Shown here: piece after piece, positions 30,081-39,464 of the stretch
Position numbering within the stretch: position 1 is the first letter of the stretch
Layout: each line of letters opens with the position of its first letter
From: Lachnospiraceae bacterium
GTDB taxonomy: Bacteria; Bacillota; Clostridia; Lachnospirales; Lachnospiraceae
Assembly: GCA_021770345.1 (NCBI GenBank)
Contig: JAETRD010000013.1
Span: 62,001 to 126,000 of the forward strand
Direction: 5' to 3'
Length of the DNA: 64,000 nt
Program-made: the position numbers and the translations under genes
The notes under the pieces: generated by a model
What the model saw: only the letters and a program-made list of their open reading frames with translations
Database searches by the model: none
Told to the model about the DNA's origin: nothing

Positions 30081-31844
30081 CTACTCCTCCCCTTCCTGTG
30101 TTTCCGACTCTGCCTGCGGCTCCTCATCCTCCGGCAGTTCCGGTTCCATTCCCGTCGCGTAGGCCATTGTGACCGCCTGCCTCGTATCGTCGAGCAGCGC
30201 CATCGTCACGGCCTGCTTTTCCGCGGTCAGATCCGTGGTTGTTTCTATCCTGCGTATCTGCTCCGACACAACCTCATAGAGCGCAAGCATTTCCTCCTGC
30301 GTGACGCCGTCCGCCTTAAACTTTGTCGCATACTGCTGCATTGCGCTCCGCGCAAGCTCCAACAGTTCAAGCTTTACAATCTCGCTCTCCGCATCGTCGG
30401 CGCAGACCGCGGTGACAAGCTCCTGCAAGCGCACAAAAAAGGGCTGATACATTCCCCTGTCGCTGGCCTCGACGGTGTGAATCGATATATCGCGGTAAAA
30501 TTCCCCGATGCTCGCATACACCTGCGCCATCCCCAGATTCGGATAATCCTCCGGTGCATTGTCAATCACATCCGAAAACCACTCGATGGCGCTTTTCATC
30601 CGTGTTACCTGATTGTCGCCGCCGTCGCCGTAATCGTAGTAATACCAGTACAGCTTCGCCGTCTCGAAACACACTTCAACGTAACCGGTCAGATTCTCTT
30701 TCAGCGCTTCCTGATGATTTTTGATCTGTTTTATAAGAATCGCCTGTTCTTCCGTGTCAAATCTCCCGTCCTCTTTAAATATCTGAATCAGCTGCAGATA
30801 GGCCTGCGGGTCTCCCGCCTTGTTCGGGACGGCAATGCCCTCCTCATACAGCGCAATCTTTTCCGCATAGTCTGCCGTTTTGGCCGCCTCATCCATCAGG
30901 CTCTGATAATTGTCCGTCGCCCGCTGCACCGCCATATGTCCGAGCACCGCCCCGGTAACCGCAAAGCCTGCCGCAAGCACTGCGGAGGCTGCAAATGCAC
31001 CGAGCTTTCGCCGCTGCTTCCGCCGGTACTTATCGTCAATCTCCTCAAAGTGTTCGAGCGCATACGTCAGCTCGGCGCAGGACTGGTACCGGTCATCCGG
31101 TTTCTTCTGTACGCATTTTATGATGATGTTCTCGAGCCCTGCCGACAGGGCCGGATTTATCTCCCGTATCGGCCGAAGCCCGTAATCCGGCGGACTGCCG
31201 GGATCGGGACTGCAGCCGGTCACAAGATGGTAGAGTGTCGTCCCGAGACAGTAGATATCCGTCCGCGCATCCGTCTGCCCCTGCCCTCCGAACTGCTCCG
31301 GCGCCGCGTAGCCGATTGTCCCGAGACAGGTCGTGTCCGCGACATTGCGCGCCTTGTATTCCCTGGCCGTCCCGAAATCAATCAGCATCACCGTGCCGTC
31401 CGGCTTTAACATCACATTGGCCGGTTTCATATCGCGGTAAATAATCGCGGGTTCCCTGGAATGAAGATATCCCAGCACATCGCACAGCTGCAGCGCCCAC
31501 TCGATCACATCCTCCTGCGGCTGCGCGCCGTATTCCTTGAGCGCGGTCTCAAGCGAATTTCCCTCAATATAATCCATGACAATCAAAAAGTTCTCGCTGT
31601 TTTCGATCACGTCGATAATACTCGGCAGATTCGGATGGCGCAGCTTTTTGAGCAAGTCCGTCTCCACAATCAGTCCCTGGCGGACTGCTTCGAAATCGAG
31701 CACGCCGTCTTTACGGACCTCTTTGATCGCCCAGGTTTTATTGGCCTTTTCATTGATCGCCATGTAGACGACACTCATCCCGCCATGGCCGATCTCACTT
31801 AATATTTTGTACTTTCCGTCCACAAGGGACCCTATCTCAAGCAT
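30081..31844 (-). CDS. Membrane Ser/Thr protein kinase (PrkC/PknB-like catalytic domain)
   Basis: A 587-residue protein. Kinase domain at 1-270: glycine loop IGHGGMSVVY, Lys41 in WAIKEVRK, catalytic loop YRDMKPANVML (Tyr replaces His of HRD), LIDFGTARE, and GTIGYAAPEQ. A basic stretch RRKQRRK and one membrane segment (~278-300) follow, then ~285 extracytoplasmic residues rich in helices that lack PASTA repeats, unlike PrkC. The end is acidic (EDEEPQAESETQEGEE). ATG at 31842-31844; a TTG upstream would overlap the phosphatase gene. The phosphatase and FHA genes directly upstream make a complete phospho-signalling set. Confidence 0.93.
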   Translation of the reverse strand: MLEIGSLVDGKYKILSEIGHGGMSVVYMAINEKANKTWAIKEVRKDGVLDFEAVRQGLIVETDLLKKLRHPNLPSIIDVIENSENFLIVMDYIEGNSLETALKEYGAQPQEDVIEWALQLCDVLGYLHSREPAIIYRDMKPANVMLKPDGTVMLIDFGTAREYKARNVADTTCLGTIGYAAPEQFGGQGQTDARTDIYCLGTTLYHLVTGCSPDPGSPPDYGLRPIREINPALSAGLENIIIKCVQKKPDDRYQSCAELTYALEHFEEIDDKYRRKQRRKLGAFAASAVLAAGFAVTGAVLGHMAVQRATDNYQSLMDEAAKTADYAEKIALYEEGIAVPNKAGDPQAYLQLIQIFKEDGRFDTEEQAILIKQIKNHQEALKENLTGYVEVCFETAKLYWYYYDYGDGGDNQVTRMKSAIEWFSDVIDNAPEDYPNLGMAQVYASIGEFYRDISIHTVEASDRGMYQPFFVRLQELVTAVCADDAESEIVKLELLELARSAMQQYATKFKADGVTQEEMLALYEVVSEQIRRIETTTDLTAEKQAVTMALLDDTRQAVTMAYATGMEPELPEDEEPQAESETQEGEE

Positions 31845-31858
31845 GTTTCTCTCACCCG

Positions 31859-32644
31859 CTAACAATACGTTTCAAATGTTCTTATCGTGATCACGGAAAT
31901 GTTATCCCGCTCGTTTCTCTGTTTATTCAGCGCGATCAGCGCCCGCTCGTTTTCCTGCATTCCCTCCGCGCAGAGCATGCGCTCCGGACACAGATACGCG
32001 TAAATTTCCTCCGCGCGCACCTCGTGGCGGAACCCGTCGCTGCAGAGCATATAGACCGCATCCTTTTTCATATCCCCAAAAAAGAAATCCGGGCAGAGCG
32101 CATCCGACGCCCCGACGCACTGCAGCAGCACGCTGCGCCTCGCATCCCGCTCCGCCTCCTCCTCCGTCAGCCGTCCGAGCTCCACTTCCCGCGCCACAAC
32201 GGTCTGATCTTTTGTCAGAACGCGCGCGCACCCTGCAATCTCATAGACACGGCTGTCCCCGACATTGACGATATAGTAGCGCTCTTTGCACAGCAGAAGC
32301 GCGACTGCGGTCGTTCCGAGCCGGATTGCACTCATCTTCCCGTAATCCTTAATCTTTTCGTTATATTCCGCAAGGACATGGTTCCATTCCGCCCGGATGC
32401 CTGCCTCCGTCACCCCGGCCCCACAGAGCAGCGGCAGCCGCTCCGTCGCCCATCTGTCAAACGCTTTTACCACGCTTGCACTCGCAAGCTCCCCCTTATC
32501 CAGTCCTCCCATACCGTCGCAGAGAACGGCAAATACCATCTTTTCTCCGCCGACTGTCAGGACTTTTACCTGCAGGCTGTCCTGATTGCTCTTTTTCACC
32601 GTCCCGACATCCGTGCTCGCAGATACAATAAAATTCACACCCAT
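31859..32644 (-). CDS. PP2C-type Ser/Thr protein phosphatase
   Basis: A 261-residue metal-dependent phosphatase (PPM family). Metal-binding and core motifs are all visible: STDVGTVKKSNQDSL, VLCDGMGGLDKGE, NVGDSRVYE, LCSDGF and RDNISVI. No membrane segment, so it acts in the cytoplasm and would reverse phosphorylation by the adjacent kinase. It lies six bases behind the FHA gene and 14 bases before the kinase start. Length matches the family. Confidence 0.94.
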   Translation of the reverse strand: MGVNFIVSASTDVGTVKKSNQDSLQVKVLTVGGEKMVFAVLCDGMGGLDKGELASASVVKAFDRWATERLPLLCGAGVTEAGIRAEWNHVLAEYNEKIKDYGKMSAIRLGTTAVALLLCKERYYIVNVGDSRVYEIAGCARVLTKDQTVVAREVELGRLTEEEAERDARRSVLLQCVGASDALCPDFFFGDMKKDAVYMLCSDGFRHEVRAEEIYAYLCPERMLCAEGMQENERALIALNKQRNERDNISVITIRTFETYC

Positions 32645-32650
32645 ACTCCT

Positions 32651-34135
32651 TTATATCATCCGAAATTCAAATTCCTCATCCGCCAGCGTGACTTTGTCTC
32701 CTTCTTTCAGCTCCTGTCTGGACTTACTCGAAAGCATCTCCCCGTTTACAAACGTGCCGTTCCTTGAATTTGTGTCCTCCACAAAATATGCGCCCTCACA
32801 TGAAATCACATTCGCATGGCTGCGGCCCACCGCCGTGTTATCCTCGACAAGATAATCCACATAACTTTTTTCCCTGCCGATGCGGAACACCGGCTTATTG
32901 AGCAGAATCCGCTCATTCGTTTTCATCCGCACGAGACACGCCTGCCGCAGGACGCTCTGCGGCGAAACTCCCAGCACCGTTGTCTCTCCCGCGCCCCCGG
33001 ATGAGAGAATCGTTGTCTCTGCCATATCTCCGGATAAGAGAATCGTTGTCCCATCCAAATTCTCACTGCCGTCCGGCTTTGCCTTCTCATCGCCGTCATT
33101 CGGTTTCGAAGCCCCGTTACCGCTCTGCGGTTTCGGGCAGGATATTCCGCTCTGTGCGCCGTCTGAACTATCCTGCAGGAATACGGCCGGTTCACATACG
33201 GCAGTCGTCCCGGAGGCTTCTTCTTTCGGCGGCGCCGGAATCTGCATTGCCCCGGGAATCTGCATCCGCGGCGGTACCGCCGGCTGCTGCTTCGTTGTTT
33301 TTCTCTCTTTCTGCTTCCTGTTCTCTTTTTTCGCATCTTTCTGCGCCCTGTATAACGCCGCATTTTCCTTGCTGTAATGCTGCAGCAGATAAAACAGGGA
33401 TATCTCTTTTCCGGCGGCGTCTGTGTCCGGCTCAATCCGCGGCTGTCCGTCCAGGGAATTGTCCGGCGGTACCACCGGCATCGGCGGCCCCATCGGCGCC
33501 GGCGGCTCCACCGGCGTCGGTGGTTCCACGGGTGTCGGCGGCTCCACAGGTGTCGGCGGCTCCCGATTAGGCAGAACCATCGTCATGTTTTGGAGTTCCT
33601 GCAAAAGACTCCTGAATGCGGGCAGCGAAACCGCAGGCGCACTGTTCAGATAATTGATAATCCGCGCCACATAATCACAGTCCTCCCCGGAGTCAAACTG
33701 CGTGCAGAACATAATACCCTTAAAAAAAGCTCCCACATCGCCCGGCGCCCGCTCCGCATCCAGAATCGGCACGCACAAAACCTCCGCGCGCCCGCTGCTC
33801 ACGTCCACATAGATGTATTCCGCATCCAGCAGAACGGACCCGATGTCTATCATGTACTCCTCCGCGGTCATAAGCGCCGAAACGACACTCGTAAACACTC
33901 CGAGCAGTCGCCTTTTGCTGACCGTTCCCATAAAGTACTGTTTGAGCGAGACCCGCGCGGAAATATTATATTTGAGATACCTGCGGTTGTCCTGTTGTGT
34001 GTACAGCGCCTGCACAAAGCCCCTGATCTGATTGTTTGTGATCATCCCGAGACTCATCGTGTCAATCTTTTCCCCGGACAGATCACAGACCAGCCAGGTG
34101 CTCGTGCCCTGATTTTCATAGTCAAATTCTCTCAT
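32651..34135 (-). CDS. FHA-domain protein with N-terminal DUF6382-like domain
   Basis: A ~494-residue cytoplasmic protein. Residues 1-175 resemble the DUF6382 region seen in front of FHA domains in Clostridia. A proline-rich block of five-residue repeats (PTPVE) spans ~195-225, followed by a long low-complexity linker with repeated TTILLSG / TTILSSG / TTVLG threonine motifs that could be kinase targets. The C-terminal ~90 residues form an FHA domain (FRIGRE, GRSHANV, VEDTNSRNGTFVNG) that binds phosphothreonine. An ATG two codons upstream (34141) is an alternative start. It probably reads out the state of the neighbouring kinase/phosphatase. Confidence 0.88.
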   Translation of the reverse strand: MREFDYENQGTSTWLVCDLSGEKIDTMSLGMITNNQIRGFVQALYTQQDNRRYLKYNISARVSLKQYFMGTVSKRRLLGVFTSVVSALMTAEEYMIDIGSVLLDAEYIYVDVSSGRAEVLCVPILDAERAPGDVGAFFKGIMFCTQFDSGEDCDYVARIINYLNSAPAVSLPAFRSLLQELQNMTMVLPNREPPTPVEPPTPVEPPTPVEPPAPMGPPMPVVPPDNSLDGQPRIEPDTDAAGKEISLFYLLQHYSKENAALYRAQKDAKKENRKQKERKTTKQQPAVPPRMQIPGAMQIPAPPKEEASGTTAVCEPAVFLQDSSDGAQSGISCPKPQSGNGASKPNDGDEKAKPDGSENLDGTTILLSGDMAETTILSSGGAGETTVLGVSPQSVLRQACLVRMKTNERILLNKPVFRIGREKSYVDYLVEDNTAVGRSHANVISCEGAYFVEDTNSRNGTFVNGEMLSSKSRQELKEGDKVTLADEEFEFRMI

Positions 34136-34165
34136 TTGCATTCACCTTCTTTTGTCAGTTCGAAA

Positions 34166-35461
34166 TCATGTCACTGCATACAGACGTATCAGCGTCCAGC
34201 TGTCTTTCCGCTTCACCGGAGCCGTACCGTCGCCGTTAAACGGATAAGCCACATCAAATTCCGCCTCGACCACCGTCTCCCCGGACAGATCGATATACCC
34301 CCAGCTGCCGTCACACTTCACCGGGGCAAGTCCGTTTGCAAACGGGTAGGCATCCTCATAGGCGGCTTCTATGACCCACTCTCCGTCCGCATTGATAAAG
34401 CCCCATTTGCCGCCCGCACACACGGCAGTCACTTCCTCCTCAAACGGACGCGCCGCCTCAAAAAGCTGTTCTCCCACCGGCTCGCCTTTTTCGTCCAGCA
34501 GGCAAAAGCCCTCCGCCGTCTGCACAAAAATCCTCTTTTCCCCGGAACAGAATCCCATAGCATCCACGGCTACGCCGTCAAACGCGTACTCCGTCAACAG
34601 TGAGAAATCATCCCCGATCAACGCCCATTTGCCGTCCTTTTTGACTGCCGCCACCCCTTCCCGGAACGCCGTGGCGTCCTCCCACTCCAGTTCCGTCAGC
34701 GGATGCATCGTTTCGTCAATATATCCCGCTTTTCCGCCTTTTTTGACTGCAATGCGGTTTTCGGACAAAATCCCGAGTTCTTCATATGCCTCGTCCGGCA
34801 CGAGTTTCTTTCGCCCTTTTTCATTTATGTAATAGCATGCTCCGTCACGCGCAACAGGCGCGACCCGCGGTTCCCCGGCGCAGAAATATCCGGCCTTCTC
34901 GTATGCGAGCGCGACCGCGACGCTTCCCTCGGTATCCACAATCCCGCAGCTCCCGCCGTTTCCTGCCACCGCGTACCCGCCGTAAAACGGGGACAGCTCC
35001 TCGCAGTTAAAATACAGCTCCTCGTAGTACCCGCGATACTGTTTCCAGAGCGCGTCCACATTGTCGTTTTCCTTCCGGCTTTCTTTCAGCTCCCTAAGCA
35101 ATAAGACCGCGTCCTTCTTCCTGCCGTTTGCAGAGTAGTAATCCACAAGCATCCGAAGCGCGGCATTGTCAGTCTCATCCTGATAAATCAACGCCTCGCA
35201 GGCTGCTATAAACGCCGTCGTATCGTCAAGCAACAGATGCATCTCTGCAATTTTACGGCTGACTTCGGCCTGCCCGGGTTCAAGCGCAAGCGCCGCCTCG
35301 TACTCTTCCAGCGCGTCCTCATATATTTCTTTCCGCTCATATTCCTCTGCCGCCGCAATGTGCCGTTCGACTTCGGCCGATTTCCCGAATACGCTGCCGA
35401 CCGTCTGATACCATCCGAGCGCCAACAGAAGCGCCAGCAGAATTGAAATTTTCTTCCTCAT
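34166..35461 (-). CDS. WG-repeat protein with N-terminal membrane segment and TPR-like region
   Basis: A 431-residue protein. The N-terminus has an uncleaved signal or anchor (ISILLALLLALGWYQTV). Residues ~30-120 are TPR-like helices (AAEEYERKEIYEDALEEYEAAL). From ~165 to the end there are WG-type beta repeats (DGKWALIGDD, GGKWGFINADGEWVIEAAYEDAYPF split over repeats, DGSWGYIDLSGE), a family linked to surface or stress functions but not well defined. Start chosen at 35461, with GAGG six bases upstream; an ATG four codons earlier is possible. Located between the Tad and the kinase parts of the operon. Confidence 0.8.
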   Translation of the reverse strand: MRKKISILLALLLALGWYQTVGSVFGKSAEVERHIAAAEEYERKEIYEDALEEYEAALALEPGQAEVSRKIAEMHLLLDDTTAFIAACEALIYQDETDNAALRMLVDYYSANGRKKDAVLLLRELKESRKENDNVDALWKQYRGYYEELYFNCEELSPFYGGYAVAGNGGSCGIVDTEGSVAVALAYEKAGYFCAGEPRVAPVARDGACYYINEKGRKKLVPDEAYEELGILSENRIAVKKGGKAGYIDETMHPLTELEWEDATAFREGVAAVKKDGKWALIGDDFSLLTEYAFDGVAVDAMGFCSGEKRIFVQTAEGFCLLDEKGEPVGEQLFEAARPFEEEVTAVCAGGKWGFINADGEWVIEAAYEDAYPFANGLAPVKCDGSWGYIDLSGETVVEAEFDVAYPFNGDGTAPVKRKDSWTLIRLYAVT

Positions 35462-35474
35462 ACTTTTCCTCATT

Positions 35475-36020
35475 TCATACGCCGAGCAATGATGCCGCGA
35501 TAAATCCGGCAAACACAAACGGCACAAACGGTATCTCATCCTTCAGGGATATCTTTTTCCCTGCCAGCTTTCCCGCACTGTAAATTGCCGCAAAAAGCAG
35601 TGCCCCGAGCATCACGGCAAGCACTGCATCCGGCCCCAGATAAAAACCGATCACCCCAAACAATTTAATGTCCCCGGCGCCCATCCCGTTTCGGCAGATA
35701 ACATTCCCAAAAAGGAGAACCGCCATGCCGCAGGCCGCACCCGCAAACGACGACAAAAGAAAGCTTCCCAGATATCCCGGGTACAGCAGAGCCTCCGGTA
35801 CAAACAGAACAACCCGCAGGACAAGCAATATCAGAATACTTTTATTCGGCACGATCCTTTTTTCCGCGTCCACACCCGCGAGATATGCCAGCGTATACCC
35901 CAGCAGGAAATATCGGATCATCTTTACCACCCCGTATTCCAGCAGATACGAGACGCAGGCAAACCCTGCCGAAAACAGGATGAGCCCCGCCGTTATGATT
36001 CCTTTTTGCAGCTTCGTCAT
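35475..36020 (-). CDS. tadV: A24 prepilin peptidase (TadV/CpaA-like)
   Basis: A 181-residue membrane aspartyl protease that would process the Flp and TadE-type prepilins. Both catalytic aspartates are visible, in GVDAEKRIVPN and in the family signature GAGDIKLFG. About six membrane segments; no N-terminal methylase domain, as usual for TadV. ATG at 36018-36020 with GGAG six bases upstream; the in-frame ATG further upstream would overlap the TadE-like gene. Its stop is two bases from an alternative start of the WG-repeat gene. Confidence 0.88.
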   Translation of the reverse strand: MTKLQKGIITAGLILFSAGFACVSYLLEYGVVKMIRYFLLGYTLAYLAGVDAEKRIVPNKSILILLVLRVVLFVPEALLYPGYLGSFLLSSFAGAACGMAVLLFGNVICRNGMGAGDIKLFGVIGFYLGPDAVLAVMLGALLFAAIYSAGKLAGKKISLKDEIPFVPFVFAGFIAASLLGV

Positions 36021-36034
36021 CGCACTCTCCTCTG

Positions 36035-36754
36035 TCACCACAGGCGCGTGGACGCGTTCAGGCACATCTCATGCTCCCCGAAATCAAGAAACGGAAACAT
36101 CTTGTTTTTCACCCGAAAACGCACCGTGATGGAAATATCTTTTTTGCCGCCCTCAAGTACCAGCTTCGAATCCCCGAAATCGAGTCCGTTCATTCCGCCC
36201 ACAATCCCGATTTCCTCGAGATACGCATCCGGGTCCTCCACAAGCTCCTCGAGATATGCCTCAAGCTGTCCCTCCGCGATCTTTGAAAAGACGGCCGCAC
36301 AGACCGCATTCTCCAGTTCCGATTTCCCGACTGCCGCAAGCCCTGCCAAAAGCCCTTCCGGGTCCTTAAAATACCCGCTTGCAATGTCTGCCGCCGCACC
36401 CGCGTCCTGTATGCCTGTGACAATCCCCGCAACGGTCTGCTCGTTGATTCCGTTTCCGAGATTCTGCACCGCACCGGACAGATTGCTCACCGCCGACGCG
36501 ATCTCCGAAATGTTGCTCCTCGTCTCTTTTGCGTCGTCCGCACACTGCCCCATCGCGTCGGCCATCCCCGTCTTTGTCAGCAGATATCCGTACTGCGAGA
36601 TCTGCATTGCGGTGCCGTTGATCGCATGCTGCATCACCGTCTGCGCCCGCGCGAGTCTGGCAAAGTTAAAGAGCGTCACAAACGCCGCCAGAAACAAAAC
36701 GAGAAAGACTGCCGCCTCGACCGTCAGTGAACCTTTTTCTCTCCTTTTTCCCAT
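36035..36754 (-). CDS. TadE-like pseudopilin, long form
   Basis: A 239-residue protein with a type IV prepilin-like N-terminus: KGSLTVEAAVFLVLFLAAFV, basic leader, glycine before the hydrophobic helix and Glu within it, as in TadE/TadF pseudopilins. The rest is an extracytoplasmic domain of ~200 residues rich in alanine and serine helices (NISEIASAVSNLSGAVQNL), longer than typical TadE. It lies 21 bp downstream of the DUF5702-like gene and 15 bp before the peptidase. Confidence 0.75.
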   Translation of the reverse strand: MGKRREKGSLTVEAAVFLVLFLAAFVTLFNFARLARAQTVMQHAINGTAMQISQYGYLLTKTGMADAMGQCADDAKETRSNISEIASAVSNLSGAVQNLGNGINEQTVAGIVTGIQDAGAAADIASGYFKDPEGLLAGLAAVGKSELENAVCAAVFSKIAEGQLEAYLEELVEDPDAYLEEIGIVGGMNGLDFGDSKLVLEGGKKDISITVRFRVKNKMFPFLDFGEHEMCLNASTRLW

Positions 36755-36774
36755 ACCGCATCCCCGCTTTCCGC

Positions 36775-39426
36775 CTAATAGCCCAGCACGCTCTGGTACG
36801 AGATTACATACCAGTCGCTCACGCTTCTTCCCGCGCCGCCGTCGGGCAGTTCCGCCGCTTTTTTCAGAAACGTCGTCCGCGACTTTACCCTGGCGGAAAC
36901 AGCCAGCATCGTATATCCTTTTGTGAGATCCGTTTCCGTGTTCAGCTGGATACAGTCCGCAATCCGCACGAGCGTTTTGGCTTCCGCACTGCCAAGCGTC
37001 CGGATAAACAGAAATATCGTCAGGTACTCCCTGTAATTCACCTTGACGCTTCTGTCCGTCCCGGGGCGGCCCGGCATGCCGCGCAGACGAATCTGCCCGT
37101 TTCGCGCGTCTTTAAACAGCGGAACATTTTCCCCTCGCATCAGCGCGCCGACGTCGAGCACGGTCTCCGCGCCCGCCACCGCAACTTTCAGCAATGCCGA
37201 AAATACCGGCACCAGAAAGGCGACCCCGCAGGACATCGCTATCGCCATCGGCGTGATGGCCGCGCGAAGCCCGCTGTCCGAAAACGCGTAAATCAGATTC
37301 GTGACCATGCGGATGCCGTACAAAAGCAGTCTCGTATTCTCCACATTTTTCTGCGCCTTCTGCTCTCCCCAGAGCATATATTCCACCTCGGAGCGGTAAA
37401 GTTTATTATTCGACAGCTTATCCCCGCTGAGACTCCGCGGGTCTTTTATGACGCCGACTGTCTCCCCGTCGGCCTCTTTGTCGACGGTATAATAGGAAAA
37501 CATCTGCATGCCGTACTCCGTCAGATAGAGATTCTCCAGCGTTTCCTCCGCGAGCCGGTTCAGCTCGTCCAAAAATCCGGAAAGTCCCCTGACGGTATTC
37601 TTTGCGCTCGCGATCGCCTTTTTCCTTCCGCTTTTGCCGGTATCCGCGTCGTTTGGCAGCACATAACGCTTTCCGTCGTCATTCTCCGGTTCCAAGGCAA
37701 GCCCCCGGATGCACGTCGACGGAAGCGTCGCTTCTACCTCCTTCCAGTTGATATCCTCCAAATCTGTAATCGAATCAAACGCAGCCGCCGCCTTCTGCAG
37801 CAGGTCGTCTGTCGTCTGCTTGTCCTCCTTTGCCTGCGGCGTCTCCGGGGCTTTCCTGCAGATCTCCTGGAGCTGTTTGTAAAAATCATCGGAACGGATC
37901 GAAGACATCCCGTTTTCGCCCGAAACCTCCGTTTTCACATAATTTGCCGACACAAAACGCAGGGTATCATCCTCAAGCTCCCGTCTGATTTTCGCGCTTC
38001 CGTCCTCCATGATCCGTGGCATTCTGCAGCCCCATCCGGAAATCTTTTCCCGGATTTCCTTTGTCTGTTCCTCATTCAGAATCATCGTCATCGAAAAACC
38101 GCAGAACGTATTCGCCTCCAGCGCCGTTCTTATACCGTCCAGGCTGTTCTTGTTGTGCTCCAGTTTCTGCAGCAGTGCGTCCAGCTTTTCTTCGTCCAGA
38201 AGATGTTCATACTCTGCCGCCTCCGCGTTCATATTGGTCTTCTGCTCCCCCTCGGAAAGCAAATCAATCTTTCCTTTCCAGCTCCCGTGGGCATTTTGTG
38301 CGCTCCCCAGCGACTTTTTGAGCGCACCCACCTTTTTGATCGCCGTGTCGATACGTTCCTGCGCGATCACAATTCTTGCATACCAGCCTCCGATGCCATT
38401 CCACGCCTCCTTCCGATATTCCTCCGCCGCCTGTGACATCGAAAGCACATATGCGCTTAACACGGCCTGCTTTTGCCTGTAAGCGTCGTATGTCTCCTGC
38501 AGATTTTTCGCTTCAGCCTCCGATACCGCCTCCTTTTTCTGCTCCACAAGCGCCTCCAGATTTTCGTCCGGTATATGATTCCTGTAATACAGGCAGGTCA
38601 GATACGGCTCGAAATATGTCTCCAAATCATCCGCGTCCGCCCTCACATAGTCCGACAACGTGTCCGCAAACTCATTGTAATGCCGCATGGATTCCATAAA
38701 ATCTTCCGCGTCGTCTTTTTCGTCATAACGCTCCATGATATCTAACATGAAGAAATAGCGTACCGCTTTCGTCAGAGGCTCCTCAGCTTTATTGATGTCC
38801 GGATTTATATTTGCCGCGTCAATTTCGGGCGTTTTGTCCTCCGCCTCCGCGCAGTACTCCCGGATGGCCTTATTCGCGGCTTCGCACGCCTCCTGCAGAT
38901 CTTCCATCGTCTCCGAGAAATCCAGCTGCGCCTCGACGGCATCCGCCTGCTTTTGGGTATTTTTTATTTGCTCTATCTTCTCAAGCAGTTCTTCCCCGAT
39001 ACAGACAGGCGCCCGGTATTTCATGTATTCCAAAATCTGCTGCTTCTCGACCTCGGGCAGATAGATTTCCGCCCCCGGCACGCTTTTGGCCTCAAATTTC
39101 TCGCTCCTTAAATCCAGCAGAGAGGACACATGTTCTGCTCCGTCCAGACCGGAGGCCTGTATCGTATTCACAAAGTACTGCTCTAACATTTTCTGCATCT
39201 CTTCGGGCGTCTGATCCATGACCAGCATCCCGTAGTGATCTTTCAACTCCGTATTGTAACAGGAGAGCCCGGCGTTCATCGCAAGCTCTCCCGCCTCCGA
39301 CACCAGACTTTGGGACTGGTAAATCCGCACCGCATCCGTCATCAGCCCCGCAAACACCACGGTCGGCAGCAAAATCAGCGTCAGGAAAACGGATATCGTG
39401 CCCCGGCGGCAATCAAACAATTTCAT
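36775..39426 (-). CDS. DUF5702-like Tad-locus protein (883 aa)
   Basis: A large extracytoplasmic protein with an N-terminal pilin-like membrane helix (RRGTISVFLTLILLPTVVFAGLM, split: basic leader then helix), a start typical of DUF5702 proteins found in Firmicutes Tad loci and comparable in position to TadG. The bulk (residues ~150-600) is predicted helical with coiled-coil stretches (EQIKNTQKQADAVEAQLD). A hydrophobic stretch near residues 725-750 (AAITPMAIAMSCGVAFLVPVF) may be a second membrane helix. Role: probably assembly or tethering of the pilus. Between two TadE-like genes. Confidence 0.78.
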   Translation of the reverse strand: MKLFDCRRGTISVFLTLILLPTVVFAGLMTDAVRIYQSQSLVSEAGELAMNAGLSCYNTELKDHYGMLVMDQTPEEMQKMLEQYFVNTIQASGLDGAEHVSSLLDLRSEKFEAKSVPGAEIYLPEVEKQQILEYMKYRAPVCIGEELLEKIEQIKNTQKQADAVEAQLDFSETMEDLQEACEAANKAIREYCAEAEDKTPEIDAANINPDINKAEEPLTKAVRYFFMLDIMERYDEKDDAEDFMESMRHYNEFADTLSDYVRADADDLETYFEPYLTCLYYRNHIPDENLEALVEQKKEAVSEAEAKNLQETYDAYRQKQAVLSAYVLSMSQAAEEYRKEAWNGIGGWYARIVIAQERIDTAIKKVGALKKSLGSAQNAHGSWKGKIDLLSEGEQKTNMNAEAAEYEHLLDEEKLDALLQKLEHNKNSLDGIRTALEANTFCGFSMTMILNEEQTKEIREKISGWGCRMPRIMEDGSAKIRRELEDDTLRFVSANYVKTEVSGENGMSSIRSDDFYKQLQEICRKAPETPQAKEDKQTTDDLLQKAAAAFDSITDLEDINWKEVEATLPSTCIRGLALEPENDDGKRYVLPNDADTGKSGRKKAIASAKNTVRGLSGFLDELNRLAEETLENLYLTEYGMQMFSYYTVDKEADGETVGVIKDPRSLSGDKLSNNKLYRSEVEYMLWGEQKAQKNVENTRLLLYGIRMVTNLIYAFSDSGLRAAITPMAIAMSCGVAFLVPVFSALLKVAVAGAETVLDVGALMRGENVPLFKDARNGQIRLRGMPGRPGTDRSVKVNYREYLTIFLFIRTLGSAEAKTLVRIADCIQLNTETDLTKGYTMLAVSARVKSRTTFLKKAAELPDGGAGRSVSDWYVISYQSVLGY

Positions 39427-39464
39427 AGCTCCTCACATTCTGCCGCCACAGGCGGCATAACTGT

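Noticed and set aside
36727-38436. 569-codon open frame antisense to the DUF5702-like gene
   Set aside because: Basic, low-complexity product without recognisable domain, entirely inside a well supported minus-strand gene.
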